DNA from: Clostridiales bacterium
GTDB taxonomy: Bacteria; Bacillota; Clostridia; Monoglobales; Monoglobaceae
NCBI GenBank assembly: GCA_019419865.1
Contig: JAHZIG010000006.1
Coordinates: 1-64,000, forward strand
Reading direction: 5' to 3'
DNA length: 64,000 bases
Below, piece after piece: positions 32,901-41,183 of the stretch. A program made the translations under genes and the position numbers. Under the pieces are notes generated by a model. It was not told the origin of the DNA. It worked only from the letters and a program-made list of their open reading frames with translations, and ran no database searches. Numbering within the stretch: position 1 is the stretch's first letter; each line of letters begins with the position of its first letter.

Positions 32901-35900
32901 GATCTACGCTCCTAAGGCTAAGGTATACGACGAAACCGGCGCAGAAGTAACGGCGACGGTTAACGAAGACGGCAATCTGCTCACATTTAACGTTGAAGCG
33001 GGAAAGACTTATACGATAAATAATTTTGGTACCGATATTATGAGAACGGTATACGCGGCTGCAGATACGACAGAATTTTACGCAAGCGACGGCGGCGCTG
33101 AACCGAAAATTGCCAACGGCAACGAAGTAGGATATTTGTATAACGACCGCGGCGCGGGAGTTAAACTTGGATATGCAGTAGACGATTTCTCATTTGACGG
33201 TCTGCAAAGTCTTGAGCTTAAGATGGCCGAGGTCAGAAGTTCTGCGGCGAAGGTTTCCATCACATTGGATTCGCCGACCGGGACGGAGATCGCTAATCAG
33301 TCTATAACTGCGGGACCGAATCAGATCGAACTTAAAAATATCGACGGCGTGACAGGGGAACACAAGATATATCTGCTCTATTATACAGATCCGTACGACA
33401 GCGATCAGAAATATATCGGAAATGCAAGCGATCTGACGGCTACGTACAGAGTAGAGGATGCGCCGGAGCCGACAGTACAGCCGGTTGAATTTGATTATAA
33501 TATAAGAGAAGCGTACTTCAACAGAGACGGTCTCCTAAGCGTTGATATCGGTTACAGCGGAGAAGATCCGGCGCCTTCGGCAAAATTGATCGCGGCTACA
33601 TATGATGAGAACGGTATATTGGCCGATATGGCTAACTTTGATATAAGCGGCGCGATTACTGATACGTTCGATTACGCGCAGCCCGAAAACGGAACGACTA
33701 AAGTTTATATTTGGGATAGCATGGAGAGTATGATTCCTCTCAGCGAGGTTAAAGAAGCGGAAGTAATGCCGGCGCCTACGCCGCCCGCGACCCCGAACCC
33801 GACGCTCGATCCGTCTACGTACGTATCGGTAAACGACGTGACGACGGCCGACAGACTTGGCGAAATAAACGGTAGATCCGCGTCGGATTATTATGTTTGC
33901 GATAACGACTTCGAGTGGAAAAGCGACGTTAAAGAGAGTTATAAAACAGTATTTGGCGAAGACTTCAGCGATACTTACGCAAGCAGATATATAGACATGA
34001 GAAACAACGCTTCGATAGACGTGCCGTTTACGGTCGGAGCGGACGAGGCGGCTAATTACACGCTGTATACGCTCTGCCAGGAATATAACGGCAGATATTA
34101 TACGGGACGATTGTATGCGGCCGACGGAGCGACTCCTATAGGCGACGAGATAAATAACGTAGCTCTCAGCGGGATCAGCGTCGTTGCAAGTGCGCATCCG
34201 GAGGATAATTGTTCGGCGTCCAGAAGACAGGTCGCGATCGTAGAGTTCGAGCTTGGCGATTTAGAGGCCGGCAACTATGTGTTCAGGATCACTGGAGTAT
34301 CTAACAGCAATCCTCTGCTCGCCGTAGCGTTTTATACCGACGATATAGCGAGACCGACCGCGGCTCCGCAGCCGACCGCGACGCCGACCGCGACGCCGGG
34401 ACCGACTCAGGATCCTACTACGCTTGGAGCGTATGTGAATAACGTCAAATATAACACGGTAAGAGAAGCGGTAGCGGCCGCGGCGAAAATCAATCCGCAG
34501 AGAGAAGAAGATCGGGTATATATCGATATTATGCCCGGCGCCTACCGCGAACAGGTAGTCGTAAACACGCCGTACGTCACAATGAGACGGGCGCCGGAGA
34601 CCGAGGGTGCGGTTACGCTGACATGGTATTACGGTTTAGGTTCGCTCTACGACAGCTGTAACGAGGACGGCTATTACGATCCGTCCGTTATAGGCGACGG
34701 CGAATCTTACGGTCCGAGCGACTGGGGGCCAGCGCTCAAAGTCGACAGAAACGCGACCGGATTCACGGCGGAAAATCTTATTATTGAAAATTCATATAAT
34801 AAGTATTACACAGAAGAAGAACTGGCGGATATAACCGACTACGATCCCGATCCTAACAACAGCGATTTTAGACGTAAAGAGTGGATACAGGCTCAGAAGA
34901 GCGACGGCGTCAGCGACGACGAGATAAACAGCTATTTACAATCAAGAAGAGATATAACCTTCGACGGCGTTACGGGAAGTCCGAGAGAACGCTGCGCGGC
35001 GCTGCACTGCTCAGCCGACAAGGCTTCGTTTATAAACTGCGAGATTATGTCGACGCAGGATACTATCGGAATAAACACGGGCAGAATGTATTTTAAAGAC
35101 TGCAAGCTGGGCGGAACGACAGACTATATTTGCGGCAGCGCGACGGCGGTATTCGATAACTGCGAATTATACACTAACGCGGGACCGCTCCAGGCTGAGA
35201 GCGCTACAATAACAGCGCCCAGCAATGCTGTCGAGTCAGAAGGCTATCTGTTCTGGAACTGCCGCGTAACAGGTTCTGATACCGCGACACCGGGTTCAAT
35301 GGGAAGACCGTGGGGCTCGGGCGGCGGTCCGGCGGCGGCTTACATTAATACGACTGTTAGCGCGGCTGGCGTAAGCTCCGGAAACGACAAGTATTTGATT
35401 TCGGGAACCGGTTGGTCGGATATGAGCGCTAATAAACCGGAGGACGCGCGTTTTTATGAATATGGAACCGTGAATACAAGAGGCGAGGCTCTTGACACTT
35501 CAAAGAGAAGAGGCAGCGAGCTCAGCGACAATATTTCCAAAGGTTTGCTCGATGAATGGCAGGTTCTCAGATTCAATCCGTATACATATACGGCGGGTTC
35601 GGACGGCTGGGATCCGGCCGGAGTAGCCGAGTCATACGCGGGCGTCAACGAGATAATCTCGACGGCGACGGTCACGATACCCGAAGGCGACAGCAATACG
35701 GTTGATCTTCCGACGGCTCCGGAGGGCTACGAATATAAATGGGAATCAAATTCCGAGTACGCTATAGTGAGCGAAGACGGTACGCAGATCGCGGTAATAA
35801 GACCGGCGAGCGGCGAACAGCCCATAGAGAGTTCTATAACACTGTATGTGAGAGACGCTAACAACAAAGGCGTCGGGGCGCAGTCTACGATCCCCGTTTC

Positions 35901-36855
35901 GATCAGCGCTACGACCGACACGACTAACGTCTTTACGACAAGCGGAACGATAAGCGTTAGCGGAAACGCTCCCGAGAGCGACGTGACCGTAAGCGTTAAG
36001 TTCTATAAAGGCGCGGCCTTGATAAAGCAGGCGGCGGCGACGATAGAAGCGGGTCAGACGCAAGCCGAGTATACGGCCGAGGGTATCCCGGTTGGCGATT
36101 ACGACGTTGTTTTTGATTCGCAGAATAGCGAGTATAAGATCTTGACTCCTACGGACGGCGCTACGACCGTATCGGGCGGAGTAGGACAGACCCAAAACAT
36201 AGACGCGACGATCGCGCGCCTTGTAAATATGTCTTACGATATTACTTCGGATCCGACGACGTTTGGTTCGGGAGCGAGCGTTGCCAATAACGGCGACGGC
36301 AGCTTTACGATAACAGGAAACGGAAACGGCGGCGCATACTGGAATATTTCGGATATGATCGCCAATATAGCGGAGTCCGATACGGTGACGGTATGCTATA
36401 CGTTCGACATGAGCGCGAGCTATCAGTCAAGCAACAACGGAGCGGCGGTCGATATCACGAACGGCAGACCGGGCGAGTTCAACACTAACGCGAACGACGA
36501 CAGATACGCAAGAACGAACGCCGGACGTTGGACGCAGCTGAATATGTTCGATATAGGCGCGGGCGCGACGAGCGGTTCTTCCAACACGGAACATCAGTGG
36601 CTGAATTGCGCAAACTCGAACTTTAATAATAACCCGGTTCAGAATGTAAGGGTTACGATAGATTATAAGAACGGTAGGATCATAGGCGAGGCTAAGACGG
36701 ATTCGGCGACCGAGTGGAACTCGTACGACGCGTTTACAGGGTTCCCTGCGGGCGCGGATAAAGAAGACATATACGTGGCCGTTTATCCCGGTAACGCGGG
36801 CTCTAATACCTTTACCGTTAAAGATATATCTATCGAATACGCGGTGTTTGAATAA
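29926..36855 (+). CDS. Giant secreted GH95 glycosidase / CE8 pectinesterase fusion
   Basis: A 2309-residue exported protein (signal peptide: LKKVIGLVMSMAMIIGCMPATLAQA). Residues about 90-1035 form a GH95 alpha-L-fucosidase/galactosidase: YYPVGNGRMAGMVAGG, ININTEMNYWAAQ (catalytic Asn pair), SCSPEQGG (Glu), FQIDGNYGATSGI (Asp). A galactose-binding-like module and two beta-domains follow, joined by Pro/Thr linkers (PTVQP, PAPTPPATPNPT, PTATPTATPGPT). Residues about 1500-1910 form a CE8 pectin methylesterase with STQDTIGINTGRMYFKDC, the catalytic Asp in GTTDYICGSA, and GRPWG. Ig-like and carbohydrate-binding-like domains end the protein. No SLH, sortase or dockerin signal is seen. Strong AAGGAGG ribosome site. 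It probably attacks pectin side chains and methyl esters outside the cell. Confidence 0.93.
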   Translation: MLKKVIGLVMSMAMIIGCMPATLAQAAQVDDNAAQTQDSAELQSGSEFDPETVMWTNNPIENVLAQEGIYKTVKDVNPNADKKDTDVQNPYASNGDNYNGWEYSEFVWTNYYPVGNGRMAGMVAGGIDNEVIQINEDTCWDGSPYGTLKDEGGNTLTTIAQTNAAQKITTEDPTSGSVEGAWRYYRGANADGTPAEIGSAGVLVGDEAFRTEYPEFADQSISNQALNIDNSKTQEAVQDRWSMEGMVEETFLGSPSRQRAYKSFVEVYLDFGQNHEQASNYTKSLDMETGVVTVEYDYDGSHFKRETFASYPDQVVVTHVESDSALNFSAQLHTYHSEKDGYYSYEKVSDNEVKVTAAITNGSRDNNEVGTVNAIKFEARMFLDGDGTFSVSDDNTTVTVNGGNEANIYVVGATNYVDYLTLDNTKPSADCDRYATNVKSRTYEQIKERHLADFSEQFNRTELNIDNANGVDYSDTPTEQRVRKNIYGESGFLTGAGSRTSDANKNGVYTTYSEGDNQLATLEFNYGKYLILSGSRDGRDASEGEIAIQESQPLNLTGKWNAAFSASWNGKYTININTEMNYWAAQPLNIGDSEKPLIDTFDELAQSGSITAANQYAIYNDRGDDTYQPGDPWVMHHNYDLWRGTQPIDNATAGLWPTGGIWLLDHAWQYYQYNKDTEYLAEVYPYMVGAAKFFTQFLVVDPKTGYLITAASCSPEQGGVQPGPAMDTQLVRNLYDMVRQASEILGKTSENADLLAKIDEQMPSSYLADEKGKLAPNLIDDSGLIQEWVRGDVTFDIGERDSGQWEVTNPFTNETVRVYDHGASNNNGHRHCSHLWEMFPGTHLSAYSEDENEQDIFQAFQKSVASRGTGSGQGWGLAWRINLNARALDGNAASTMLEQLFTTRTSPNLFDQHPNFQIDGNYGATSGIIEMLVQSHDGTINLLPALPDQWQSGSFKGFNTREGATVDLTWSNGRPTEAKLHVRESGDMNIRTIYAPKAKVYDETGAEVTATVNEDGNLLTFNVEAGKTYTINNFGTDIMRTVYAAADTTEFYASDGGAEPKIANGNEVGYLYNDRGAGVKLGYAVDDFSFDGLQSLELKMAEVRSSAAKVSITLDSPTGTEIANQSITAGPNQIELKNIDGVTGEHKIYLLYYTDPYDSDQKYIGNASDLTATYRVEDAPEPTVQPVEFDYNIREAYFNRDGLLSVDIGYSGEDPAPSAKLIAATYDENGILADMANFDISGAITDTFDYAQPENGTTKVYIWDSMESMIPLSEVKEAEVMPAPTPPATPNPTLDPSTYVSVNDVTTADRLGEINGRSASDYYVCDNDFEWKSDVKESYKTVFGEDFSDTYASRYIDMRNNASIDVPFTVGADEAANYTLYTLCQEYNGRYYTGRLYAADGATPIGDEINNVALSGISVVASAHPEDNCSASRRQVAIVEFELGDLEAGNYVFRITGVSNSNPLLAVAFYTDDIARPTAAPQPTATPTATPGPTQDPTTLGAYVNNVKYNTVREAVAAAAKINPQREEDRVYIDIMPGAYREQVVVNTPYVTMRRAPETEGAVTLTWYYGLGSLYDSCNEDGYYDPSVIGDGESYGPSDWGPALKVDRNATGFTAENLIIENSYNKYYTEEELADITDYDPDPNNSDFRRKEWIQAQKSDGVSDDEINSYLQSRRDITFDGVTGSPRERCAALHCSADKASFINCEIMSTQDTIGINTGRMYFKDCKLGGTTDYICGSATAVFDNCELYTNAGPLQAESATITAPSNAVESEGYLFWNCRVTGSDTATPGSMGRPWGSGGGPAAAYINTTVSAAGVSSGNDKYLISGTGWSDMSANKPEDARFYEYGTVNTRGEALDTSKRRGSELSDNISKGLLDEWQVLRFNPYTYTAGSDGWDPAGVAESYAGVNEIISTATVTIPEGDSNTVDLPTAPEGYEYKWESNSEYAIVSEDGTQIAVIRPASGEQPIESSITLYVRDANNKGVGAQSTIPVSISATTDTTNVFTTSGTISVSGNAPESDVTVSVKFYKGAALIKQAAATIEAGQTQAEYTAEGIPVGDYDVVFDSQNSEYKILTPTDGATTVSGGVGQTQNIDATIARLVNMSYDITSDPTTFGSGASVANNGDGSFTITGNGNGGAYWNISDMIANIAESDTVTVCYTFDMSASYQSSNNGAAVDITNGRPGEFNTNANDDRYARTNAGRWTQLNMFDIGAGATSGSSNTEHQWLNCANSNFNNNPVQNVRVTIDYKNGRIIGEAKTDSATEWNSYDAFTGFPAGADKEDIYVAVYPGNAGSNTFTVKDISIEYAVFE

Positions 36856-37429
36856 AAGCTTAAACGTTTTCACGGCGCAGTAAGCGGCGGTTAAAATATA
36901 AAAAATAGTAACCGCCGCCTGGCGCTTGAATGTAAGATCGAGCGGTTACGCTGCGAGCGGAGATCCGAAATATGCGGGTCGTCCGTCCGCCGCGATTTTC
37001 GGTCAATAATTTAAAATTATTATAGATTTATTCCCAATTAAACGCAAAACGTCCGCCTTAGCGCGGGCGTTTTGTCGTATCAAAAAAATACGTATTCCCA
37101 AACGGTATACGCGCGGACGCAGAGGTTGTATTATTAAAAATTAGATTTAATTAAGAGTATCTTAATCGATTAAGATAAGAACAAAAATTTTTGAGAATAA
37201 TGATTGTTGCAAACCTTTCATCATTCTACTTCTTACGCATTGTATTATATTACATTTTAAAAGAAATTTCAATAAAAATAACTCGAAAATTATATCGAAA
37301 CCGATATTGTATTCGACGGATACCGATTAAATCTATGGGCGCTTGCAATAAGGAAGGCGTTAATGTATATTAATAAAAGGATTAAATAAAAGAACGACTT
37401 ATTATAGATCGAACAAAGGAGCGGTATGT
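36856..37429. other. Intergenic region with hairpins and a perfect 20-bp palindrome
   Basis: About 570 bases without a supported gene. A 10-bp stem GCGGCGGTTA/TAACCGCCGC (36884-36893 with 36909-36918) lacks a T-tract. A terminator-like hairpin with CAAAACG...CGTTTTG ends lies at 37045-37074. A perfect palindrome TATCTTAATCGATTAAGATA is at 37158-37177. The frame at 37191-37373 is AT-rich noise. Confidence 0.55.
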
Positions 37430-38287
37430 ATGCCTACGCTTAACATAAAAAATATTATATCGGAGATATTTTCAAAAAAACTTACTTCGGTTAAGTACGA
37501 TATAAGATCGGACAAGCTTACCGCTCCGATTAGACTGGCGGTCGTCGCGGACCTGCACAGCGTATTCTACGGCGAAGAACAGGCCGAACTCATCGCGGCG
37601 ATAGACGCGCATAACGTCGACGCGGTATTGCTGCCGGGGGACATAGCCGACGATAAAACGCCTTTAGCCGGCGCGGAAGCGCTGTTTAAAGGGCTGGCCG
37701 GAAAATATCCATGCTATTACGTCAGCGGAAACAACGAATATAAGTCGGGGAGGATAGACGAGATCAAAAGCATGATAAGAGCTTACGGCGCGGAGGCGCT
37801 TGAGGGGACGTTTTCTGAAATCGAACTTAGCGGGCGGAAGATCGCGGTTTTTGGAGTAGACGACCCGATGCTTTTCGGCATGGAAAATATTAGGAGAAAA
37901 GCGCCTAAGGGTTGGATAGATCAATTTGAAAGCTGTAAGGCGAAGAATAGATTATTAAAAGAAAAATTCCGCGATAGAGAACGCTACAGTATTTTGGTCT
38001 CCCACAGACCCGAGCTTTTTAAATACTACAGAAACAGCGGCTTCGATTTGGTAGTCGCGGGTCACGCGCACGGAGGTCAGGTCAGGATCCCGGGGCTTAT
38101 AAACGGTTTGTTGGCCCCGGGGCAGGGCTTGTTTCCCAAATACGCCGGAGGCGCGTACGAGCTTGGCGAGACCGTTATGGTCGTAAGCCGCGGTCTTTGC
38201 GTAAATAGGCTTCCGCGGATATTCAATCCGCCGGAGCTTGCGATCGTTGAAGTTAGGCCGGGATATTTACGTAATAGATCGGATTGA
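37430..38287 (+). CDS. Metallophosphoesterase
   Basis: A 285-residue calcineurin-type phosphoesterase of the YkuE/YaeI group. Metal-binding motifs in order: ADLHS (D and H, residues about 41-43), GDIADD (Asp near 70), SGNNEY (the GNHE motif with Asn in the His place), SHRPELF (His) and AGHAHGGQ (two His). The missing His in GNHE is seen in some YkuE-type proteins and may change metal use. YkuE homologues act at the membrane on UDP-lipid precursors, but no membrane segment is obvious here. AAAGGAG precedes the start. It stands alone before the kinase locus. Confidence 0.9.
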   Translation: MPTLNIKNIISEIFSKKLTSVKYDIRSDKLTAPIRLAVVADLHSVFYGEEQAELIAAIDAHNVDAVLLPGDIADDKTPLAGAEALFKGLAGKYPCYYVSGNNEYKSGRIDEIKSMIRAYGAEALEGTFSEIELSGRKIAVFGVDDPMLFGMENIRRKAPKGWIDQFESCKAKNRLLKEKFRDRERYSILVSHRPELFKYYRNSGFDLVVAGHAHGGQVRIPGLINGLLAPGQGLFPKYAGGAYELGETVMVVSRGLCVNRLPRIFNPPELAIVEVRPGYLRNRSD

Positions 38288-38424
38288 TATTTTTTAACGT
38301 TTGTTTTTTGATAAATTTGAAACAAATGTAATTTTTGTATTTGTTAGAATAGTAATATCACACAATATAACTTTATTATATTTATACATTTTACACAAGT
38401 ATATTTAATAAAGTATGTACATCA

Positions 38425-38453
38425 TTGACATATTTTGTTGTATAATGTATATT
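38425..38453 (+). promoter_or_regulatory. Possible promoter of the kinase locus
   Basis: TTGACA (38425-38430), 17 bases, TATATT (38448-38453). The leader to the first kinase start is about 200 bases and AT-rich with no ORF. An alternative TATAAT at 38441 is too close to this -35. Confidence 0.55.
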
Positions 38454-38659
38454 AGATATGATAAAGTGATTCCATATATTTTGTTTAACGGGAAATAGGG
38501 AGAAGTTAAATTGTTCTGTTTTGTATAGTGAAGTTATAAATAAATACCACGATCTGTAAAATAGTTTAATTATACGTCTTCTTATTATACTTAATTAAAA
38601 TTCATGATAATATAAATGTACGGCTTAAGATCGTATCGTCGCGATAGGAAGTGAAAATA

Positions 38660-40372
38660 ATGAGCAAATGCATGGGCTGTATGAAGGAGAAGGGCGAGAG
38701 CGAAGCGTGTCCGCATTGCGGTTACATATCTCCAAAGGAACAGGAGAACGCGGCGTACCTTCCTGAGGGAACGGTGTTGCAAAACCGCTATCTGCTCGGC
38801 AGGGTATTGGGTCAGGGCGGCTTCGGTATAACATATATCGGTTACGACAACACCCTGGACGCGAGGGTCGCGATAAAGGAATACTACCCGGGAGATATAG
38901 CGCAGAGAACGCCGGGGGATAAGACGGTGACGCCGTACACTCAGGCGAGCGCCGACTATGAGCACGGAAAGAAAAGGTTCATAGAAGAGGCGAGGACGCT
39001 TGCAAGGTTCTCGGACTTTCCCGGGATAGTCAGCGTAAAGGACTGCTTCGAGGAAGACAACACCGCGTATATGGTGATGCAGTTCTTGGAGGGAATAGAC
39101 CTAAAGGAATATCTAAAGCGCAAAGGCGGTAAGATAAGCCCCGAAGAAGCCGTGTCGATCCTGACGCCGGTAATGGACGCGCTGAAAGAGATACATAGAG
39201 CGGGTATAATCCACAGGGATATAAGCCCGGATAATATATTCATAACGACCGAAGGCCAAATAAAACTGATAGACTTCGGAGCGGCGAGACAGTCGCTGGG
39301 CGGGGGAAAGAGTCTGTCGATACAGCTAAAGCCGGGATACGCGCCGGAGGAGCAGTATCGGACGCACGGGAATCAAGGACCGTGGACGGACGTGTACGCG
39401 CTTGCGGCGACATTGTACCGGATGGTTACGGGACAGGTACCGCCTGAGGCGATGGAGAGGATGTCGTACGATACGTTAGAGATACCGCAGGAGTTGCCGG
39501 AGAACATAAGGACGGCTTTGCAGATAGGGCTTGCGGTGCGCGCGCCGGAGAGGTACGCGAGCGTGGAACAGTTTCAGAGCGCGCTCGCAGGTAAGACCGT
39601 CGCGGCGCCGGTAAACTTGGGAAAAACCCCCGGCGGGAATTTGGGCGGCGCGGGGACGGCGCCGCGACCGTCCGGCGGACAAGCGTACGGAAGTTACGCA
39701 GGCGGGCAAAGACAGGGAAGCTCAAAAGAGGGCGGCGCGGTAAATAAAGCCTTGATCGCGCTCATATCCGTATGCTCCGTAGTCGCGGTCGCGGCGGTCG
39801 TCGCGATAGCGATTATGGTCGTCCCGAGACTCGTCGAGCCGGAAACGGTAGCCGTATCGACGGCGGCCCCGACGGCGGAACCTACGCCTATTCCGACCCC
39901 GGCGGTAGTGGAACTGCCGGATCTGTATAATCCGGGTCTGACGTATAACAGGATGAACGGTATCGGTTCGGCGACGCTTGTGACGTCGAGAGAGGAATAC
40001 GATAAAATTTGCAACACGATAAGGGGTTTTTCCGAGGGGTATTCAAATTTTGTAAAGGCGGATATGGGAAATAAATCGATTGATTTATATAACAGCAATA
40101 TGTCGCCGTATGTTAAGATCGATTCAAGAGCGTATACCAACCAGTGGAACTACTATAACAAATGGGACATAGCGTCGTATACTTTGAACGAGGTGACGAT
40201 CGACAGCGCCAGCAAGAACGGCGACGCAGTTTTCGCATGGGTATACGAACAGCAGGAAGAGATCAAAAACGGCGTAGCCGTCTCCAATCAAGCGTACTGG
40301 GTCTATCGCTTGGAGGCGAGCGGAGACGGGTACTTGGTGACCGACTATATCTCGGATCCGGATAGACGATAG
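38660..40372 (+). CDS. Receptor Ser/Thr protein kinase 1 (zinc ribbon, kinase, TM, NTF2-like-type sensor)
   Basis: A 570-residue membrane kinase. An N-terminal zinc ribbon has Cys4, Cys7, Cys17 and Cys20. The Hanks-type kinase domain (about 43-305) is complete: GQGGFG loop 51-56, Lys73, Glu110, HRD 185-187 with Asn192, DFG 205-207 and APE 228-230. HRDISPDN has Ser where Lys is usual. A Gly/Ser-rich juxtamembrane follows, then a TM at about 364-388, a Pro/Thr linker and an extracellular domain (DLYNPGLTYNRM... to the end) of NTF2-like type by length and aromatic pattern. First gene of the signalling locus. ATG 38660 sits behind AGGAAGTG. Its kinase DNA is nearly identical to the three later copies. 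Confidence 0.92.
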   Translation: MSKCMGCMKEKGESEACPHCGYISPKEQENAAYLPEGTVLQNRYLLGRVLGQGGFGITYIGYDNTLDARVAIKEYYPGDIAQRTPGDKTVTPYTQASADYEHGKKRFIEEARTLARFSDFPGIVSVKDCFEEDNTAYMVMQFLEGIDLKEYLKRKGGKISPEEAVSILTPVMDALKEIHRAGIIHRDISPDNIFITTEGQIKLIDFGAARQSLGGGKSLSIQLKPGYAPEEQYRTHGNQGPWTDVYALAATLYRMVTGQVPPEAMERMSYDTLEIPQELPENIRTALQIGLAVRAPERYASVEQFQSALAGKTVAAPVNLGKTPGGNLGGAGTAPRPSGGQAYGSYAGGQRQGSSKEGGAVNKALIALISVCSVVAVAAVVAIAIMVVPRLVEPETVAVSTAAPTAEPTPIPTPAVVELPDLYNPGLTYNRMNGIGSATLVTSREEYDKICNTIRGFSEGYSNFVKADMGNKSIDLYNSNMSPYVKIDSRAYTNQWNYYNKWDIASYTLNEVTIDSASKNGDAVFAWVYEQQEEIKNGVAVSNQAYWVYRLEASGDGYLVTDYISDPDRR

Positions 40373-40382
40373 GGATGAAAGT

Positions 40383-41129
40383 ATGAGCAGAACAAGAAAA
40401 TTAGTTGTAACCGCAGTAGTTATGCTTATCGTAGCCGTCGGTTTGATCGCCGTAGCCATAGCGATAGCCGGAGTTGAAGGCGAAGTAGAACAGGAATCCG
40501 GCGTAAACGAAAACGAGACTGTAAGCGTTCCGACGCCGACTGAGACGCAGGAAGAGCTTACGTTCAGCGCCGAACCCATACCGGAGGACGTAAGGGCGCG
40601 TATGTGGAATGTTACGATAAGCGACGAGTCGCCGGTTACGTTCGACGATTTAAGTTACTTGACCATAAGCTTTATCGGTTACGACGGAGAGACCCATGTG
40701 GGTAATATGGTAGTGGCGGCTTCTTTAGCCGAAGAGGTATTGAATATTTTCAGAGAGTTATATCAAGTAGGTTTTCCGATTGAGAAGATGGTTCTTCCGT
40801 GCGAATACGGGGGCGTAGACGAGGACTCGATGACCGATAATAACACGAGCGCGTTCAACGACCGCCCGCTAAACGAGTCCGGAGCGCTAAGCTATCATCA
40901 GCTTGGAACGGCGATAGATATAAATCCGCTATATAATCCGTATATAAATCTATCTACTCTGGACGTACAGCCGGCGGCTGGGGAACCCTATTTAGACCGC
41001 GGCCTATCGGCTAAAGGCATGATATTTTACGACGGCGAATGCGTGAGAATATTCAAGAAATACGGCTGGACCTGGGGCGGGGACTGGAACAGCGTAAAGG
41101 ACTATCAGCATTTTGAAAAGCGCCTGTAA
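40383..41129 (+). CDS. Membrane-anchored M15-family peptidase (D-Ala-D-Ala carboxypeptidase or L-Ala-D-Glu type)
   Basis: A 248-residue exported protein with an uncleaved or cleaved N-terminal helix (LVVTAVVMLIVAVGLIAVAIAIAG), a Thr/Glu linker and a C-terminal M15C-like zinc peptidase domain. Zinc ligands are seen in SYHQLGTAIDINP (His and Asp, spaced by six) and in the final WTWGGDWNSVKDYQHFE (His). YHxxGxAIDI is the family hallmark. It should cut peptidoglycan stem peptides outside the membrane. It lies 10 bases behind kinase 1 and 54 bases before kinase 2. A second paralogue closes the locus at 53824, with the same leading ELTYDELSYLT-like segment. Confidence 0.88.
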   Translation: MSRTRKLVVTAVVMLIVAVGLIAVAIAIAGVEGEVEQESGVNENETVSVPTPTETQEELTFSAEPIPEDVRARMWNVTISDESPVTFDDLSYLTISFIGYDGETHVGNMVVAASLAEEVLNIFRELYQVGFPIEKMVLPCEYGGVDEDSMTDNNTSAFNDRPLNESGALSYHQLGTAIDINPLYNPYINLSTLDVQPAAGEPYLDRGLSAKGMIFYDGECVRIFKKYGWTWGGDWNSVKDYQHFEKRL

Positions 41130-41183
41130 AAACAGATTTTTATTATTGACGCATATAATCATGCTACTGAGAGGTGTAGATAA

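Noticed and set aside
38956..39243. 95-codon antisense ORF repeated identically in all four kinase genes (also 41480-41767, 44491-44778, 47142-47429)
   Set aside because: It is the mirror of the conserved kinase DNA; its conservation is explained by the kinase coding strand, and no ribosome site or promoter is present. It is useful only as evidence of DNA identity.
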